From positions 31,811-95,810 of the forward strand of contig NZ_RMVG01000019.1 of assembly GCF_003813865.1 (NCBI RefSeq): a DNA stretch of 64,000 bases. Reading direction: 5' to 3'. The position numbers were made by a program, and so were the translations under genes. The notes under the pieces are model-generated. The model was not told the DNA's origin and ran no database searches. It was given only the letters and a program-made list of their open reading frames with translations. Positions 1-8,725 of the stretch are shown piece after piece (positions within the stretch are counted from its first letter, which is position 1; each line of letters opens with the position of its first letter). The DNA is from Candidatus Pantoea deserta (GTDB lineage Bacteria; Pseudomonadota; Gammaproteobacteria; Enterobacterales; Enterobacteriaceae).

Positions 1-1449
1 ATCCGGCTGCATCTCTTCCTGAAGCCATTCCGCCATGCGATCCACCCCGGCGCGATCGAGCGCCAGCATCGATCCCCAGCGCTGGCCGGGCTGACCTATC
101 TGGCGCTGCACGGCTTCATCCACGTTGATCTGCTGATGGCGCGCATCGTAGGGGGTAATGGCCCAGATCAGACGCGGTTTTTCGCCGTTTTCCCGCACCG
201 GCTGATGCAGCTGCCACTCGCGCAGCGCGCGGCTGGCGACATCGGCGTCCTGACGCTGGCTGGCGGCGGTACAGATCAGCATTAAATCGATGCCCTGGCG
301 CGCGGCGTACAGGCCGGGGAGCAGGGCGCGTTTCTGCTCCAGCAGCAGCGCGCGCAGCGGATCCTGCTGCTCCAGCCGCTGACGATCCTCCTGCGCCACC
401 GCCTCGACGGGCGCGCCCGGCGCGGGCAAATCCAGCATATCGGCATCGTCGTACAGGGCGGTGCGTGGCGTCGAGCTGAGCGGGATCACCAGCTCCAGCG
501 TCAGCAGCGCCAGCCAGCCGAGCGGCACTGTCTGAGGCTTGCCGATGCGGTTGCCGTTAAGGGGACACACTTCCACCAGCAGCTGGCGATCCTGCTCGCT
601 GGCGGGCGCAATCAGCTGTTCACTGGGCAGCTGCGCGTCATCGACCAGCAGGCTGAGCGGCGCCAGCACGCGGCTGGCGCTGCGCAGCTGATGGCGCAGA
701 TGCAGCAGATGACGCAGCACGTCGCTCAGCTCCGGCTGCGCGGGCCACAGCAGGGCAAACAGCTGCACCCGATCGTCTACGCTGAGCGCGGGCGCCAGTT
801 CCACCGCCTGCGGCCAGAAGTGGCGGTCAAGGCGTGAATCATGGCCGTGATGGCGGCGGCTCCAGGCCCACAGCGTAACCAGCGCATCGCTGTCGAGACC
901 GCCGGCCGGGGTAGCGAGCCGCTGGCGCTGCAAACGTTGCAGCTGCTGGTCAAGCTGCGCGCTTTCCGGCTGGGAACCCGCGATGCGACAGCTCAGCACC
1001 AGGCGCAAAATTTCGACCTCGCTCAACAGCACCAGCTCAACCGGCCACTGCCCGGACAGCGGTTCACGCTGATGGGCGTAGCGGGTCGCCGTGGCGAAAT
1101 CGAGATTGCCGGGGTTGATATGCTGAAACAGATTGAGGGTTTTCTCGCCGAGGCGCGTCAGCATCTGGCCCTGCGCATCGGCGACCATTTCGCTCAGCAG
1201 CCAGGCTTTGCCCGCCTGCGACTGGCCGAACAGCGCCAGGGTGACCGGACGCGCGACCTGGTGCGCCAGCGCATCGCTCTGCGCGCGGGCGCGGCGCAGC
1301 TGACGGGTAACGGTTTCCGCCTCCAGCGCCAGGCGAGGAGACGCGGCGCGATGATCGTCAATCCAGTTAAGGCTGGCGTTTAGTGCGTCCTGCAACAGAG
1401 CAAGACGTTTTGCCAGCGTCTGCGGCTGGCGCGGTTTTACAGTTCTCAT
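1..1449 (-). CDS. srfC: SrfC-family protein, 3' end beyond the window
   Basis: The frame is open from an ATG at 1449 to the left edge (about 483 residues), so the C-terminus is missing. Its ATG overlaps the srfB stop by four bases (ATGA), as expected for the third gene of srfABC. The N-terminal part carries a P-loop-like GQSQAGKA at about residue 75, followed by long Leu/Gln/Arg-rich helical stretches. The final Ser/Thr of a canonical GxxxxGK[S/T] loop is Ala here. SrfC proteins are described as putative virulence factors; the molecular activity is not established, so no function beyond family membership is claimed. Identification rests on order and overlap with srfB and on the P-loop plus helical layout. 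Confidence 0.75.
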   Translation of the reverse strand, partial: MRTVKPRQPQTLAKRLALLQDALNASLNWIDDHRAASPRLALEAETVTRQLRRARAQSDALAHQVARPVTLALFGQSQAGKAWLLSEMVADAQGQMLTRLGEKTLNLFQHINPGNLDFATATRYAHQREPLSGQWPVELVLLSEVEILRLVLSCRIAGSQPESAQLDQQLQRLQRQRLATPAGGLDSDALVTLWAWSRRHHGHDSRLDRHFWPQAVELAPALSVDDRVQLFALLWPAQPELSDVLRHLLHLRHQLRSASRVLAPLSLLVDDAQLPSEQLIAPASEQDRQLLVEVCPLNGNRIGKPQTVPLGWLALLTLELVIPLSSTPRTALYDDADMLDLPAPGAPVEAVAQEDRQRLEQQDPLRALLLEQKRALLPGLYAARQGIDLMLICTAASQRQDADVASRALREWQLHQPVRENGEKPRLIWAITPYDARHQQINVDEAVQRQIGQPGQRWGSMLALDRAGVDRMAEWLQEEMQPD

Positions 1450-4409
1450 CGTTTACACAGGCTTCCGCTGTCGATCCAGTACTGGGCGTTGGCGTTGCCC
1501 GTCGGTGAGAGAGTATTCAGCTTCAGGCTCAGCTGCTCCAGCGGCACGCGCGTGCCGTCATCCAGCCGCGCGTCGCTCAGCACCAGCCGCTCCGGACCGG
1601 GCAGCGCCGGGCCAGGCGCGACCGCCAGCTTGACGCGCAGTACGCTCTCTCCGGCGACTTTACGCGCCAGCCGGGCGTCGTTCAGCGTCAGGCTGTAGAG
1701 CGGCGAGGCGGGCCAGCGATCGTTATCCAGCTGACGGAATCCCAGGCAGACATTGCCGCGAATGCGGAAGCTGCTTTTGCGATCCAGCGCGAAGCCCTGA
1801 TCGTCGAGATCGATGTCGCTGTAGCAGAGATTATCGTCGGTCAGCGCCTGGTTCTCATCCAGCACGCCAAGATAGCGGATGGTTGAGTAGGGCTCAAAAT
1901 CGCCCGCGCGGAACCAGAAGCTGCTGAGGCGCAGGTCCAGCGCCAGCAGGCAGAGCATCGCGCCCACCGCCGCCGTGGATTTCGGGTTATCGATGCGGCC
2001 ATGTTTGTTGAACGGATACCAGTCGCTGGTGTGATAGCCCTCCAGCGAAAGAATGCGGCTGCCCGGCAGCGGTTGCAGATGGCGCACCAGCGCCTGAATG
2101 CCGGGGAAGCGCGACGGGCGTCCGGTCAGCAGCAGCACGTCGCACTGATAAAGCGACACCACTTCGCACATCGAACGCAGCGCCGGAATAATCGCCATGC
2201 GATGCTGCATAAACTCGGCGTGCAGCTGCGCCAGGCTGACGATCAGCGGCACCGCCAGCAGATCGAAACGGCTTTCGCCGCCCAGCGCGCGCTGGATTTC
2301 ACCGTTGATAAACGCCAGCACCGCGTCGGCCGGACGATGCTCAACCAGTTCGCCGAACAGGGCGTTGATTTCGGCATGGCTCTCCAGCGGGTCCCAGTTC
2401 TCGTAGCGCTCCAGCACCGCCTGCGCCAGTGGAATAAACAGCTGTAGCGTGGCCTGCTGGCGCAGCGTGGCCTGGCCATCAAGGCGGCTGTCGTGTCCGA
2501 ACAGCTTGTTCAGCAGCGGCTCGGCCAGCGCGAGACCCGCTTTTTGCAGGCTCTGCTGTAGCGCAGGCAGGATCCACAGCTGGATCACGTCCAGCAGAAT
2601 ATCGTCGCCCGCCACTTTGAATCCTTCACGGAACAGCAGGCGCGGGGTGATCTTGACGTTATTGCCCTGGCCGTCGTCGAGGCGATAGTGGGTGATGGCC
2701 AGATCGGTGGTGCCGCCGCCGATATCGATCGAGGCGATACGCAGACTTTTGCCCGGCACTTCGTCCGCTTCGCGCGGGCGGTCCGGACGCGCGGTGCTGC
2801 TGAAGAAGTCCTGAGCGCGCCCGGCAAAATTAACCTGGGTTTCGTTGAACAGCCAGACCATCTGGCCGCAGGTGGCTTCGTCCCACTCCATCTGCACGTC
2901 CGGCACCGGCTTGCGGCAGGCGGGCGGCGCATCGGCGCTGAAGGGCGCGTCAGGGGCGTGCCAGCCTTCGGCTTTCCATACCAGCGCGATCGCCTCCTGC
3001 ATGCGACGCCGGAAAATTTCGCGCTCCGGCTTGGGCATCGCCGACGGCAGCGTAAGAATCACGTGGCGCAGCTGACGCGGCGCGTGGCTCTGCGGCATGC
3101 GCTGACGCTGCGCCGCGCTGTTCATCTGCATCAGCGCCTGCGCCAGCAGCTCGCACAGCATAAAGGTCATCAGCGAGCTGCGGCTGTAGTGCGCCGAGAA
3201 CACCGGCAGGCGATCCTCCGGCGGCAGGGCGTGCAGCGGCTCGCCTTCATCGTTCAGCAAAAAGGTAAAGGGCGCGGCGTTCGCCTGCGGTTCGCTGCTG
3301 CCGTGCGGCTGGTTGAAACGCCAGCCTGGCTGATAGCGCGCTTCATCCCACAGATAGCGGCGCGGGCTGGAGAGGCCCGTGCTGCCGTCCAGACCGGCGC
3401 GCTGAAGCGCCAGGCGGCTGGCTTCACGCCCCACGCGCGTCAGCGAAGGCCACATAAAGGCGTTTTCGCGGCCGCTCTCCAGCGAAAAGTTCGCCTTGCC
3501 GAAGTGCGCTTGCGCAAACTCCAGGCGGCTGTCGAACAGTTCGTTGTAGACCTGGTGAGGCTGCGACAGATCGCGCAGCTGAAGCTCATAGGTTTGCTTC
3601 AGGCCATTGCTCTCTTCCGGGTGATCTTCTACCAGAATGCCGCAGGTATGCGAGTTGCCGACGTCGAGAATAATGTCCACGTTAACGGCGGGCGTCTGCT
3701 GGGTCGCCGCCTGAAGGTAAATGTCGCTAAGCTGGAGCTGCTCGCCGAGCAGCTCCAGCAGATTGAGGTAGTGCGCCTGATATTCGAACTCGCGCAGCGC
3801 CTGGGCGATAGCCTGCTCGCGGCGATCGTCGACGCGATCGCTAAAGGCTTCGCGCAGCCAGCCGTCAACCCAGGTGTGATCGAGAAATTCCCCCAGCTCA
3901 TAGTTGTGCCAGGCGAGGGAAAAGGCGACGCCGTTTTGCGCGTCGGCGGGGTGGAGACCAAGCTGTTCGCCGCCTTGTTCTTCAGGCACGCAGCGCGTAT
4001 CAAACGCCAGCGTCACGCGGTGCGTATTGCCTGCCGCATCCGCCTGAGGCAGCGCGGTCAGGCGCAGGCGCGCCCAGTTTTCCGGGCCGCCGATAAAACG
4101 GCGTCCGCTGGCGCAGCGCAGCATCGGCAGCGGCAGCCAGCAGTCGCCCAGCAGCCTCAGGGAGTCGGCCAGCGCCACGTCGGATTCCGGGCGCACCACT
4201 TCCGGCGCGCCGCCGTCCTGCGGATAGAGCAAAAACTTCCCGCTGTTGCCGTCTACGTTCAGACGCAGCAGCGGGCCGTTCGCCGTCTGGCGCACAAACT
4301 GACGGCGCGCCTGTCCGGCGGCGATGCGCAGGCCAAAGTCGAGAAACTGCACGCCGCTGTCTTCGATCAGCGTGATTTTTTGTTTGTCATCGATCAGGGG
4401 AGCTAACAT
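1446..4409 (-). CDS. srfB: SrfB-family protein
   Basis: A 987-residue protein of the size usual for SrfB. It looks like an actin/Hsp70-type ATPase fold: a phosphate-1-like segment ILDVGNSHTCGILVED near residue 250 and a phosphate-2-like segment IASIDIGGGTTDLAITHY near residue 560, with a later LLLTGRPSRFPGIQ segment that fits the adenosine-binding region. It begins two bases downstream of the srfA stop and overlaps srfC by four bases, so the three genes are translationally linked. srfABC was named for SsrB-regulated factors in Salmonella, and related operons in insect-associated enterics have been linked to toxicity. The mechanism here is unknown. Confidence 0.85.
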   Translation of the reverse strand: MLAPLIDDKQKITLIEDSGVQFLDFGLRIAAGQARRQFVRQTANGPLLRLNVDGNSGKFLLYPQDGGAPEVVRPESDVALADSLRLLGDCWLPLPMLRCASGRRFIGGPENWARLRLTALPQADAAGNTHRVTLAFDTRCVPEEQGGEQLGLHPADAQNGVAFSLAWHNYELGEFLDHTWVDGWLREAFSDRVDDRREQAIAQALREFEYQAHYLNLLELLGEQLQLSDIYLQAATQQTPAVNVDIILDVGNSHTCGILVEDHPEESNGLKQTYELQLRDLSQPHQVYNELFDSRLEFAQAHFGKANFSLESGRENAFMWPSLTRVGREASRLALQRAGLDGSTGLSSPRRYLWDEARYQPGWRFNQPHGSSEPQANAAPFTFLLNDEGEPLHALPPEDRLPVFSAHYSRSSLMTFMLCELLAQALMQMNSAAQRQRMPQSHAPRQLRHVILTLPSAMPKPEREIFRRRMQEAIALVWKAEGWHAPDAPFSADAPPACRKPVPDVQMEWDEATCGQMVWLFNETQVNFAGRAQDFFSSTARPDRPREADEVPGKSLRIASIDIGGGTTDLAITHYRLDDGQGNNVKITPRLLFREGFKVAGDDILLDVIQLWILPALQQSLQKAGLALAEPLLNKLFGHDSRLDGQATLRQQATLQLFIPLAQAVLERYENWDPLESHAEINALFGELVEHRPADAVLAFINGEIQRALGGESRFDLLAVPLIVSLAQLHAEFMQHRMAIIPALRSMCEVVSLYQCDVLLLTGRPSRFPGIQALVRHLQPLPGSRILSLEGYHTSDWYPFNKHGRIDNPKSTAAVGAMLCLLALDLRLSSFWFRAGDFEPYSTIRYLGVLDENQALTDDNLCYSDIDLDDQGFALDRKSSFRIRGNVCLGFRQLDNDRWPASPLYSLTLNDARLARKVAGESVLRVKLAVAPGPALPGPERLVLSDARLDDGTRVPLEQLSLKLNTLSPTGNANAQYWIDSGSLCKR

Positions 4410-4411
4410 GG

Positions 4412-5668
4412 TTACTTACTCTCACGCTTAATCGTCATCGGGAAGGATTTTTTATCGCTGAACAGCGCGTCGCACACGGCGACGCCGTCTCCCGGTTTAC
4501 ATACCAGCTGCGGCATAGGGTAGCGCGAGCCGTCGCTGCATTTTGCGGTGTAGCGGCTGCGAATCGACAGCTGTCCGCTGCCGAGCATGGCCGCCGTGAC
4601 CTCGTCGGCGCTACAGCGCAGGCTGTTGCCCTGCGTCACCGTGGCGCTGCCTTTGCCTGCGCTGAGTTCATAGCGCAGCACCGGCGACGCGCCGCCCGGC
4701 AGAGAGTTTTGCATCACCACGCGCCAGCGGCCATCCACCACGCCGATCCTGCCGTTGCGCACATCGTCCATGCTCATCTTCAGCGGTTCCGCTGTGACGG
4801 GCGCGGCGGGCGGCGCGGCAGGGACAGGCGCCTCAGCAGGCGAGGCCACGCTGGCCGGCGTCTGGGGCAGGGTCGCGGCAAGCTTCTGCGCGGCGATCAG
4901 CGCAGCGGGCGGGGCGACAGCCGCAGCGGGCGCCGTTGGCGTCGGCGCGGCAGGCTGCGGCTGATGCAGCCAGAAAGCGCCTGCGGCGGCCGCCGCCAGC
5001 GCGGCTGGCGCCAGATACCACAGGCGAAACGCGCGGCGCGGCGCGGCGGACGCGATTGCAGGCGCTTCGGGTTCAGGTTCAGGCTGCGGTTCGGGTTCGG
5101 CGGCGATAAGCGGCATCTCCAGCGACGGCTCGACGACGACCGGCTCCGGCAGCGGCTCCGGCAGCAGCGTCGGCAGGGGATCTTCCAGCGTGTCGCGCAG
5201 ACAGGCGAAGGCGTCGTCGTTCAGGCGCGCCTGCGCATCGACAAAGCCCCAGAAGGTAATAACCGGTTTGCCATCCACCAGATAGACATACTGACGATCG
5301 GGAAAGTGCAGGCTTTTCGCCAGCAGCGCGCCAAACAGGCGCATCGCGGGATTGTCAGCCTCGCGCGCGCGCGTGCTGATTGCCTGCATCTCCTGCTGCG
5401 TCGCCGTCAGCTCATCCAGCGCCTGACGGCGCTCATAGTCGCTGGCGCTGAGCCAGGATTTGACTTTGCCGCTGAACGGCGCGTACCAGTCGAGGCGGTC
5501 GCCGCGTTCGTTGGGCTGCGGAATAGCCAGGCAGTTTGCCAGCGCGCTCTGACGACGCAGACGCAGGGTTTCCCGTATTTGCAGGGCGGATGCGTAGACC
5601 GGCTGGCCGTTTTCACCCAGCGCCAGCACGGCGTCGAGAGTGCCGCTGCGCAGAAAAGTTTTTGCCAC
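4412..5668 (-). CDS. srfA: SrfA-family protein, single membrane anchor
   Basis: First gene of the srfABC operon, 418 residues. The N-terminal 170 residues are soluble. They are followed by a Pro/Glu-rich linker with repeated EPEPQPEPEPE, one Ala-rich membrane segment (WYLAPAALAAAAAGAFWL, near residue 220), a Pro/Ala-rich linker, and a C-terminal Cys-containing domain (four Cys, likely two disulfides if periplasmic). The architecture suggests an inner-membrane protein spanning to the periplasm. Family assignment follows from gene order and the layout; the function is unknown. The region upstream (5669-5830) must hold the operon promoter but no convincing -35/-10 pair was identified. Confidence 0.75.
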   Translation of the reverse strand: MAKTFLRSGTLDAVLALGENGQPVYASALQIRETLRLRRQSALANCLAIPQPNERGDRLDWYAPFSGKVKSWLSASDYERRQALDELTATQQEMQAISTRAREADNPAMRLFGALLAKSLHFPDRQYVYLVDGKPVITFWGFVDAQARLNDDAFACLRDTLEDPLPTLLPEPLPEPVVVEPSLEMPLIAAEPEPQPEPEPEAPAIASAAPRRAFRLWYLAPAALAAAAAGAFWLHQPQPAAPTPTAPAAAVAPPAALIAAQKLAATLPQTPASVASPAEAPVPAAPPAAPVTAEPLKMSMDDVRNGRIGVVDGRWRVVMQNSLPGGASPVLRYELSAGKGSATVTQGNSLRCSADEVTAAMLGSGQLSIRSRYTAKCSDGSRYPMPQLVCKPGDGVAVCDALFSDKKSFPMTIKRESK

Positions 5669-5830
5669 CTGTAAGGCCCTTATCGGTCGGATTCTGAGGC
5701 AGAAAATCGTGTGTTATCGGCGATTGGAGTGATATTAGGCGGAGCAAGGGCAAATCAAACGGCGGAAAAAACGGTGATTAAGGGCTTTTTTCGCGCGCTG
5801 CAAAATAAAATCTGCCGCGCGCGCAGAGGA

Positions 5831-7006
5831 TTACGCGGCGCGCGGCGTCAGCATCAGATGGGCAGCCAGTCCCCCGACCAGCCCCCAGAAGGCTGCGCCG
5901 ATGCCGAGCAGAGAAATGCCGGAGGCGGTGATTAGAAAGGTGATCACGGCGGTATCGCGCGTATCCGGCTCCGCCAGCGCGCGCGTCAGGCTGCCGCTGA
6001 GAGTCGTCAGCAGCGCCAGTCCGGCCAGCGTGGCGATCAGCGGCGCGGGCAGCGCCACAAACAGCGTGGCGATCAGCGCGCCGGAGAGACCGGCCAGCAG
6101 ATAAAAAACGCCTGCCAGCGCGGCGGCCATCCAGCGGCGGCGCGGGTCGGCGTCAACGTCTTCGCCCATACAGATGGCGGCGGTGATGGCGGCAATGCAG
6201 ACCGAAAAACCGCCGAACGGCGACAGCAGCAGAGCGACGCCGCCGGTCCAGCCGATCAGCGCCGAAACCGGCGGCTGATAGCCATGCGCCTGTAAGGTGG
6301 CGATGCCCGGCGCATTCTGCGACGCCATCGTGACCAGAAAAAAGGGCAGCCCGACGCCGAGCAGCGCGGTAAAGCTAAAGTGCGGCACGATCCCCTGCGG
6401 CATGACAAAGCTCGTGTAGTTCGCCGGGAAATGGATGGCGTGCCGCGCCAGCGCGATCGCCACGCCTGCTACCAGCGTCGCCAGAATGGCATAGCGCGCC
6501 AGCCAGCGCCGGGCCAGCAGCCAGGCAAGACACATCGCGCCGCACAGCGCAAAATCGCTTTGCAGGCCGGCAAAGGCGTCCAGCCCGAAACGCAGCAGGA
6601 TGCCTGCAAGCATCGCCGACGCCAGCGCAGGCGGGATAACATTCATTAGTCGTGCAAAGAGTCCGGTGACGCCGCTCAGTACAATAAGGGCATTGGCGAA
6701 GATAAAGACCCCCACTGTTTCCTGAAGAGAGAGACCGTGCAGACTGGTCGCCAGCAAAGCCGCGCCGGGCGTCGACCAGGCGCACAGGATCGGCATTCGC
6801 GTCCACAGAGATAACCCCAGCGAACAGACGCCCATGGCGATACCCAGCATCGACAGCCAGCCGCCGATCTGGGCGGGAGACGCGCCTGCGGCCTGCGCCG
6901 CCTGAAAAATAATCGCCGCCGAGCTGCTGTAGCCTACCAGCACCGCAACGAAACCAGAGACAAGCACGGGAAAAGAGAAGGCGGATGGCGCCGTACTGGT
7001 GTGCAT
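5831..7006 (-). CDS. BenE-family benzoate/H+ symporter (YdcO-like)
   Basis: An inner-membrane transporter with about 12 hydrophobic segments and the BenE signature regions (PVLVSGFVAVLVGYSSSAAIIFQAAQ near the N-terminus; SPFGGFSVCIAAITAAICMGEDVDAD in the second half). The ATG at 7006 is chosen because AAGGGGG lies four bases upstream; the in-frame ATG at 7033 would fall inside the palindromic operator. It is divergent from an XRE-cupin regulator, the same arrangement as E. coli ydcO/ydcN. Benzoate is the family substrate; the true substrate here is not shown. Confidence 0.85.
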   Translation of the reverse strand: MHTSTAPSAFSFPVLVSGFVAVLVGYSSSAAIIFQAAQAAGASPAQIGGWLSMLGIAMGVCSLGLSLWTRMPILCAWSTPGAALLATSLHGLSLQETVGVFIFANALIVLSGVTGLFARLMNVIPPALASAMLAGILLRFGLDAFAGLQSDFALCGAMCLAWLLARRWLARYAILATLVAGVAIALARHAIHFPANYTSFVMPQGIVPHFSFTALLGVGLPFFLVTMASQNAPGIATLQAHGYQPPVSALIGWTGGVALLLSPFGGFSVCIAAITAAICMGEDVDADPRRRWMAAALAGVFYLLAGLSGALIATLFVALPAPLIATLAGLALLTTLSGSLTRALAEPDTRDTAVITFLITASGISLLGIGAAFWGLVGGLAAHLMLTPRAA

Positions 7007-7023
7007 AAAACCCCCTTGTGCGT

Positions 7024-7054
7024 TATAGCGCACAGTCTAACAGTGTGCGCTATA
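7024..7054. promoter_or_regulatory. Operator palindrome between ydcO-like and ydcN-like genes
   Basis: A perfect 11-bp inverted repeat, TATAGCGCACA (7024-7034) and TGTGCGCTATA (7044-7054), separated by nine bases and centred between the divergent genes. Its right arm continues into a 12-base self-palindrome GCGCTATAGCGC (7047-7058). The placement makes it the likely binding site of the adjacent XRE-cupin regulator, controlling both directions. Confidence 0.75.
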
Positions 7055-7097
7055 GCGCTCAAGTGCTAAACTGCCGCCATTACTTCAGGAGAGCACA

Positions 7098-7643
7098 ATG
7101 GAAAATCTGCATCAGCACCTCAGCGACGCGCTGAAACAGCTGCGCCAGGCGAACGGCTGGAGCCTGACGCTGGCCGCTGAGCGCACGGGCGTTAGTAAGG
7201 CGATGCTCGGCCAGATCGAGCGCGGCGAATCCAGCCCGACGGTGGCGACGCTGTGGAAAATCGCCACCGGCTTTAACGTTCCTTTTTCCTTTTTTATTCA
7301 CAGCAACGCCACGTCGGCCGGTGAAGAGGCGCGTTTCAGCCAGCCTAACGCTCAGATGACGGTCAGGCCGTTACTGCCTTACGACGCGCAGCTGCGTTTC
7401 GATCTGCTGGCGGTCGAGCTGGCGGCAGGCGCGCAAAGCGACTCTTCGCCGCATGAGCCGGGCTGCGTTGAACAGGTCGTGGTTATTGAAGGCGAACTGC
7501 TGCTCGGACTGCGCGGCGTCTGGCGTCGCCTGCAGGCGGGCGAGGCGTTGCAGTTTGAGGCCGACGTGGCGCACAGCTACCGCAATCCGCTCGCCACGCC
7601 GCTGCGTTTTCACAGCCTGATCCACTATCTGAAGCGTCCCTGA
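7098..7643 (+). CDS. XRE-cupin transcriptional regulator (YdcN/SutR-like)
   Basis: A 181-residue regulator with an N-terminal lambda-repressor-type HTH (LRQANGWSLTLAAERTGVSKAMLGQIERGESSPTVATLWKIA, residues about 14-55) and a C-terminal cupin sensor domain (residues about 105-180, with PHEPGCVEQVVVIEGELLLGL). Same family and same neighbour as E. coli YdcN, which has been renamed SutR for sulfur utilisation. A sulfur role here is inference, though the window is rich in sulfur-scavenging genes. It probably binds the palindrome just upstream and controls itself and the BenE-type transporter. Confidence 0.85.
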   Translation: MENLHQHLSDALKQLRQANGWSLTLAAERTGVSKAMLGQIERGESSPTVATLWKIATGFNVPFSFFIHSNATSAGEEARFSQPNAQMTVRPLLPYDAQLRFDLLAVELAAGAQSDSSPHEPGCVEQVVVIEGELLLGLRGVWRRLQAGEALQFEADVAHSYRNPLATPLRFHSLIHYLKRP

Positions 7644-7654
7644 CCTTACAAATT

Positions 7655-7698
7655 GATACGAAGGTAAACTACACAGTTTACCTTCGTATCTCTATACT
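7655..7698 (+). promoter_or_regulatory. MarR-type operator with overlapping promoter
   Basis: A perfect inverted repeat with 16-bp arms (GATACGAAGGTAAACT at 7655-7670, its complement at 7675-7690) and a four-base centre. A plausible sigma-70 promoter lies over it: -35 TACACA (7670-7675), 17-base spacer, -10 TATACT (7693-7698). A protein bound at the palindrome would cover the -35 element. No U-tract follows, so it is not a terminator. The adjacent MarR gene is the obvious candidate repressor. Confidence 0.8.
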
Positions 7699-7722
7699 GA
7701 CGGCAATGTAAGGAGAAGGGCG

Positions 7723-8154
7723 ATGAGCGAACTGAACGAATCGGCTGCCACGCTGCGTATGCTGGTCGGCAAACTAAGCCGTCGGCTACGTGAATCGGCG
7801 CCGCCGGGCGATCTCACCTGGTCGCAGGTCTCAGTGCTGGGCTATCTGGTGCGCGACGGCGCAATGACCGTTACCGAACTGGCAGCGGCGGAAGGCGTAC
7901 GCACGCAGTCGATGGGCGCCACCGTCGCCAGCCTGCTGACGGCGGGCATGGTGCAGGGCGAGGCCGATCCCAGCGACGGACGCAAAACGCGCTACACGGC
8001 CACCGCAGCGGCCCGCGCGCTGATTAGCGCCAACCGCGCCCTGCGCGACGACTGGCTGGTGCGCGCCATTGACACCCGGCTCAGCGCCGACGAACAGCAG
8101 CAGCTGCTCAGCGCGATCCCCTTACTGCAACGACTTGCCGACCACGCATCCTGA
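7723..8154 (+). CDS. MarR-family transcriptional regulator
   Basis: A 143-residue winged-helix regulator with the usual MarR layout: N-terminal dimerisation helix, wHTH core (LTWSQVSVLGYLVRDGAMTVTELAAAEGVRTQSMGATVASLLTAGMV), the wing with DPSDGRKTRY, and a C-terminal dimerisation helix. The start has AAGGAG upstream. It is the first gene of a likely three-gene operon with a hydrolase and a membrane protein and is preceded by a near-ideal palindromic operator, so autorepression relieved by an unknown ligand is likely. The specific ligand cannot be read from the sequence. Confidence 0.9.
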   Translation: MSELNESAATLRMLVGKLSRRLRESAPPGDLTWSQVSVLGYLVRDGAMTVTELAAAEGVRTQSMGATVASLLTAGMVQGEADPSDGRKTRYTATAAARALISANRALRDDWLVRAIDTRLSADEQQQLLSAIPLLQRLADHAS

Positions 8155-8166
8155 GAGGATTTTTTT

Positions 8167-8724
8167 ATGGCCCTGACTACCCTTGATACCCAGACCGCGC
8201 TGATTGTTATCGATCTGCAACACGGCATTGTGCGCCTGCCGGTCGTACACGAGCCGCAGCCGGTTATCGACCTGTGCGCGCAGCTTGCCGACGGCTTCCG
8301 CGCGCGCCAGCTGCCGGTTGTGCTGGTCAACGTGGCTGGCGCTGCGCCCGGCCGTACCGAGCAGGCGCGCCACGGCGGGGAACTGCCCGCCGACTGGGCC
8401 ACGCTGGTGCCGGAGATGACGCCGCAGCCGGGCGATATTACCGTGACCAAGAAAACCTGGGGCGCATTCCACAACACTGACCTGCACAGCGAACTGCAAA
8501 AGCGCGGCGTTACTCAGGTCGTGGTGTGCGGCATCGCCACCAGCATCGGCGTGGAGTCCACCGCGCGCCAGGCCTATGAATTAGGTTACAACGTCACGCT
8601 GGCCACCGACGCCATGACCGATCTTAACCTCGACACCCACACCAACAGCGTCGGGCTGATTTTCCCGCGCCTCGGCGAGACCGGCTCAGCCGCTGACGTG
8701 CTGGCGCTGGTTAACGCCCGCTAA
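8167..8724 (+). CDS. Isochorismatase-family cysteine hydrolase
   Basis: A 185-residue single-domain hydrolase. The catalytic triad is visible: Asp in ALIVIDLQHGI (about residue 17), Lys in DITVTKKTWGAF (about 98), and Cys in VVVCGIATSIGVESTARQAYELGYNV (about 131), the CGI(A/E)T nucleophile loop. Start has AGAGGA seven to twelve bases upstream. It lies 12 bases after the MarR gene and one base before the AbrB-type gene. The substrate (an amide, imide or enol-ether small molecule) is not determinable. Confidence 0.88.
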   Translation: MALTTLDTQTALIVIDLQHGIVRLPVVHEPQPVIDLCAQLADGFRARQLPVVLVNVAGAAPGRTEQARHGGELPADWATLVPEMTPQPGDITVTKKTWGAFHNTDLHSELQKRGVTQVVVCGIATSIGVESTARQAYELGYNVTLATDAMTDLNLDTHTNSVGLIFPRLGETGSAADVLALVNAR

Positions 8725-8725
8725 G

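Noticed and set aside
2688..4406. 572-codon open frame opposite srfB on the plus strand
   Set aside because: It is the antisense shadow of srfB in GC-rich DNA; the srfB product has recognisable ATPase motifs while the antisense product is Arg/Gln/Ala-rich without any motif.
4755..5110. Repeated GC-rich Pro/Ala/Glu coding tract as a DNA repeat element
   Set aside because: It is a low-complexity linker in SrfA, in frame and flanking a membrane segment, not a separate repeat family.
5407..5616. Small minus-strand frame inside srfA in another register
   Set aside because: Out-of-frame overlap with a real gene and no supporting features.
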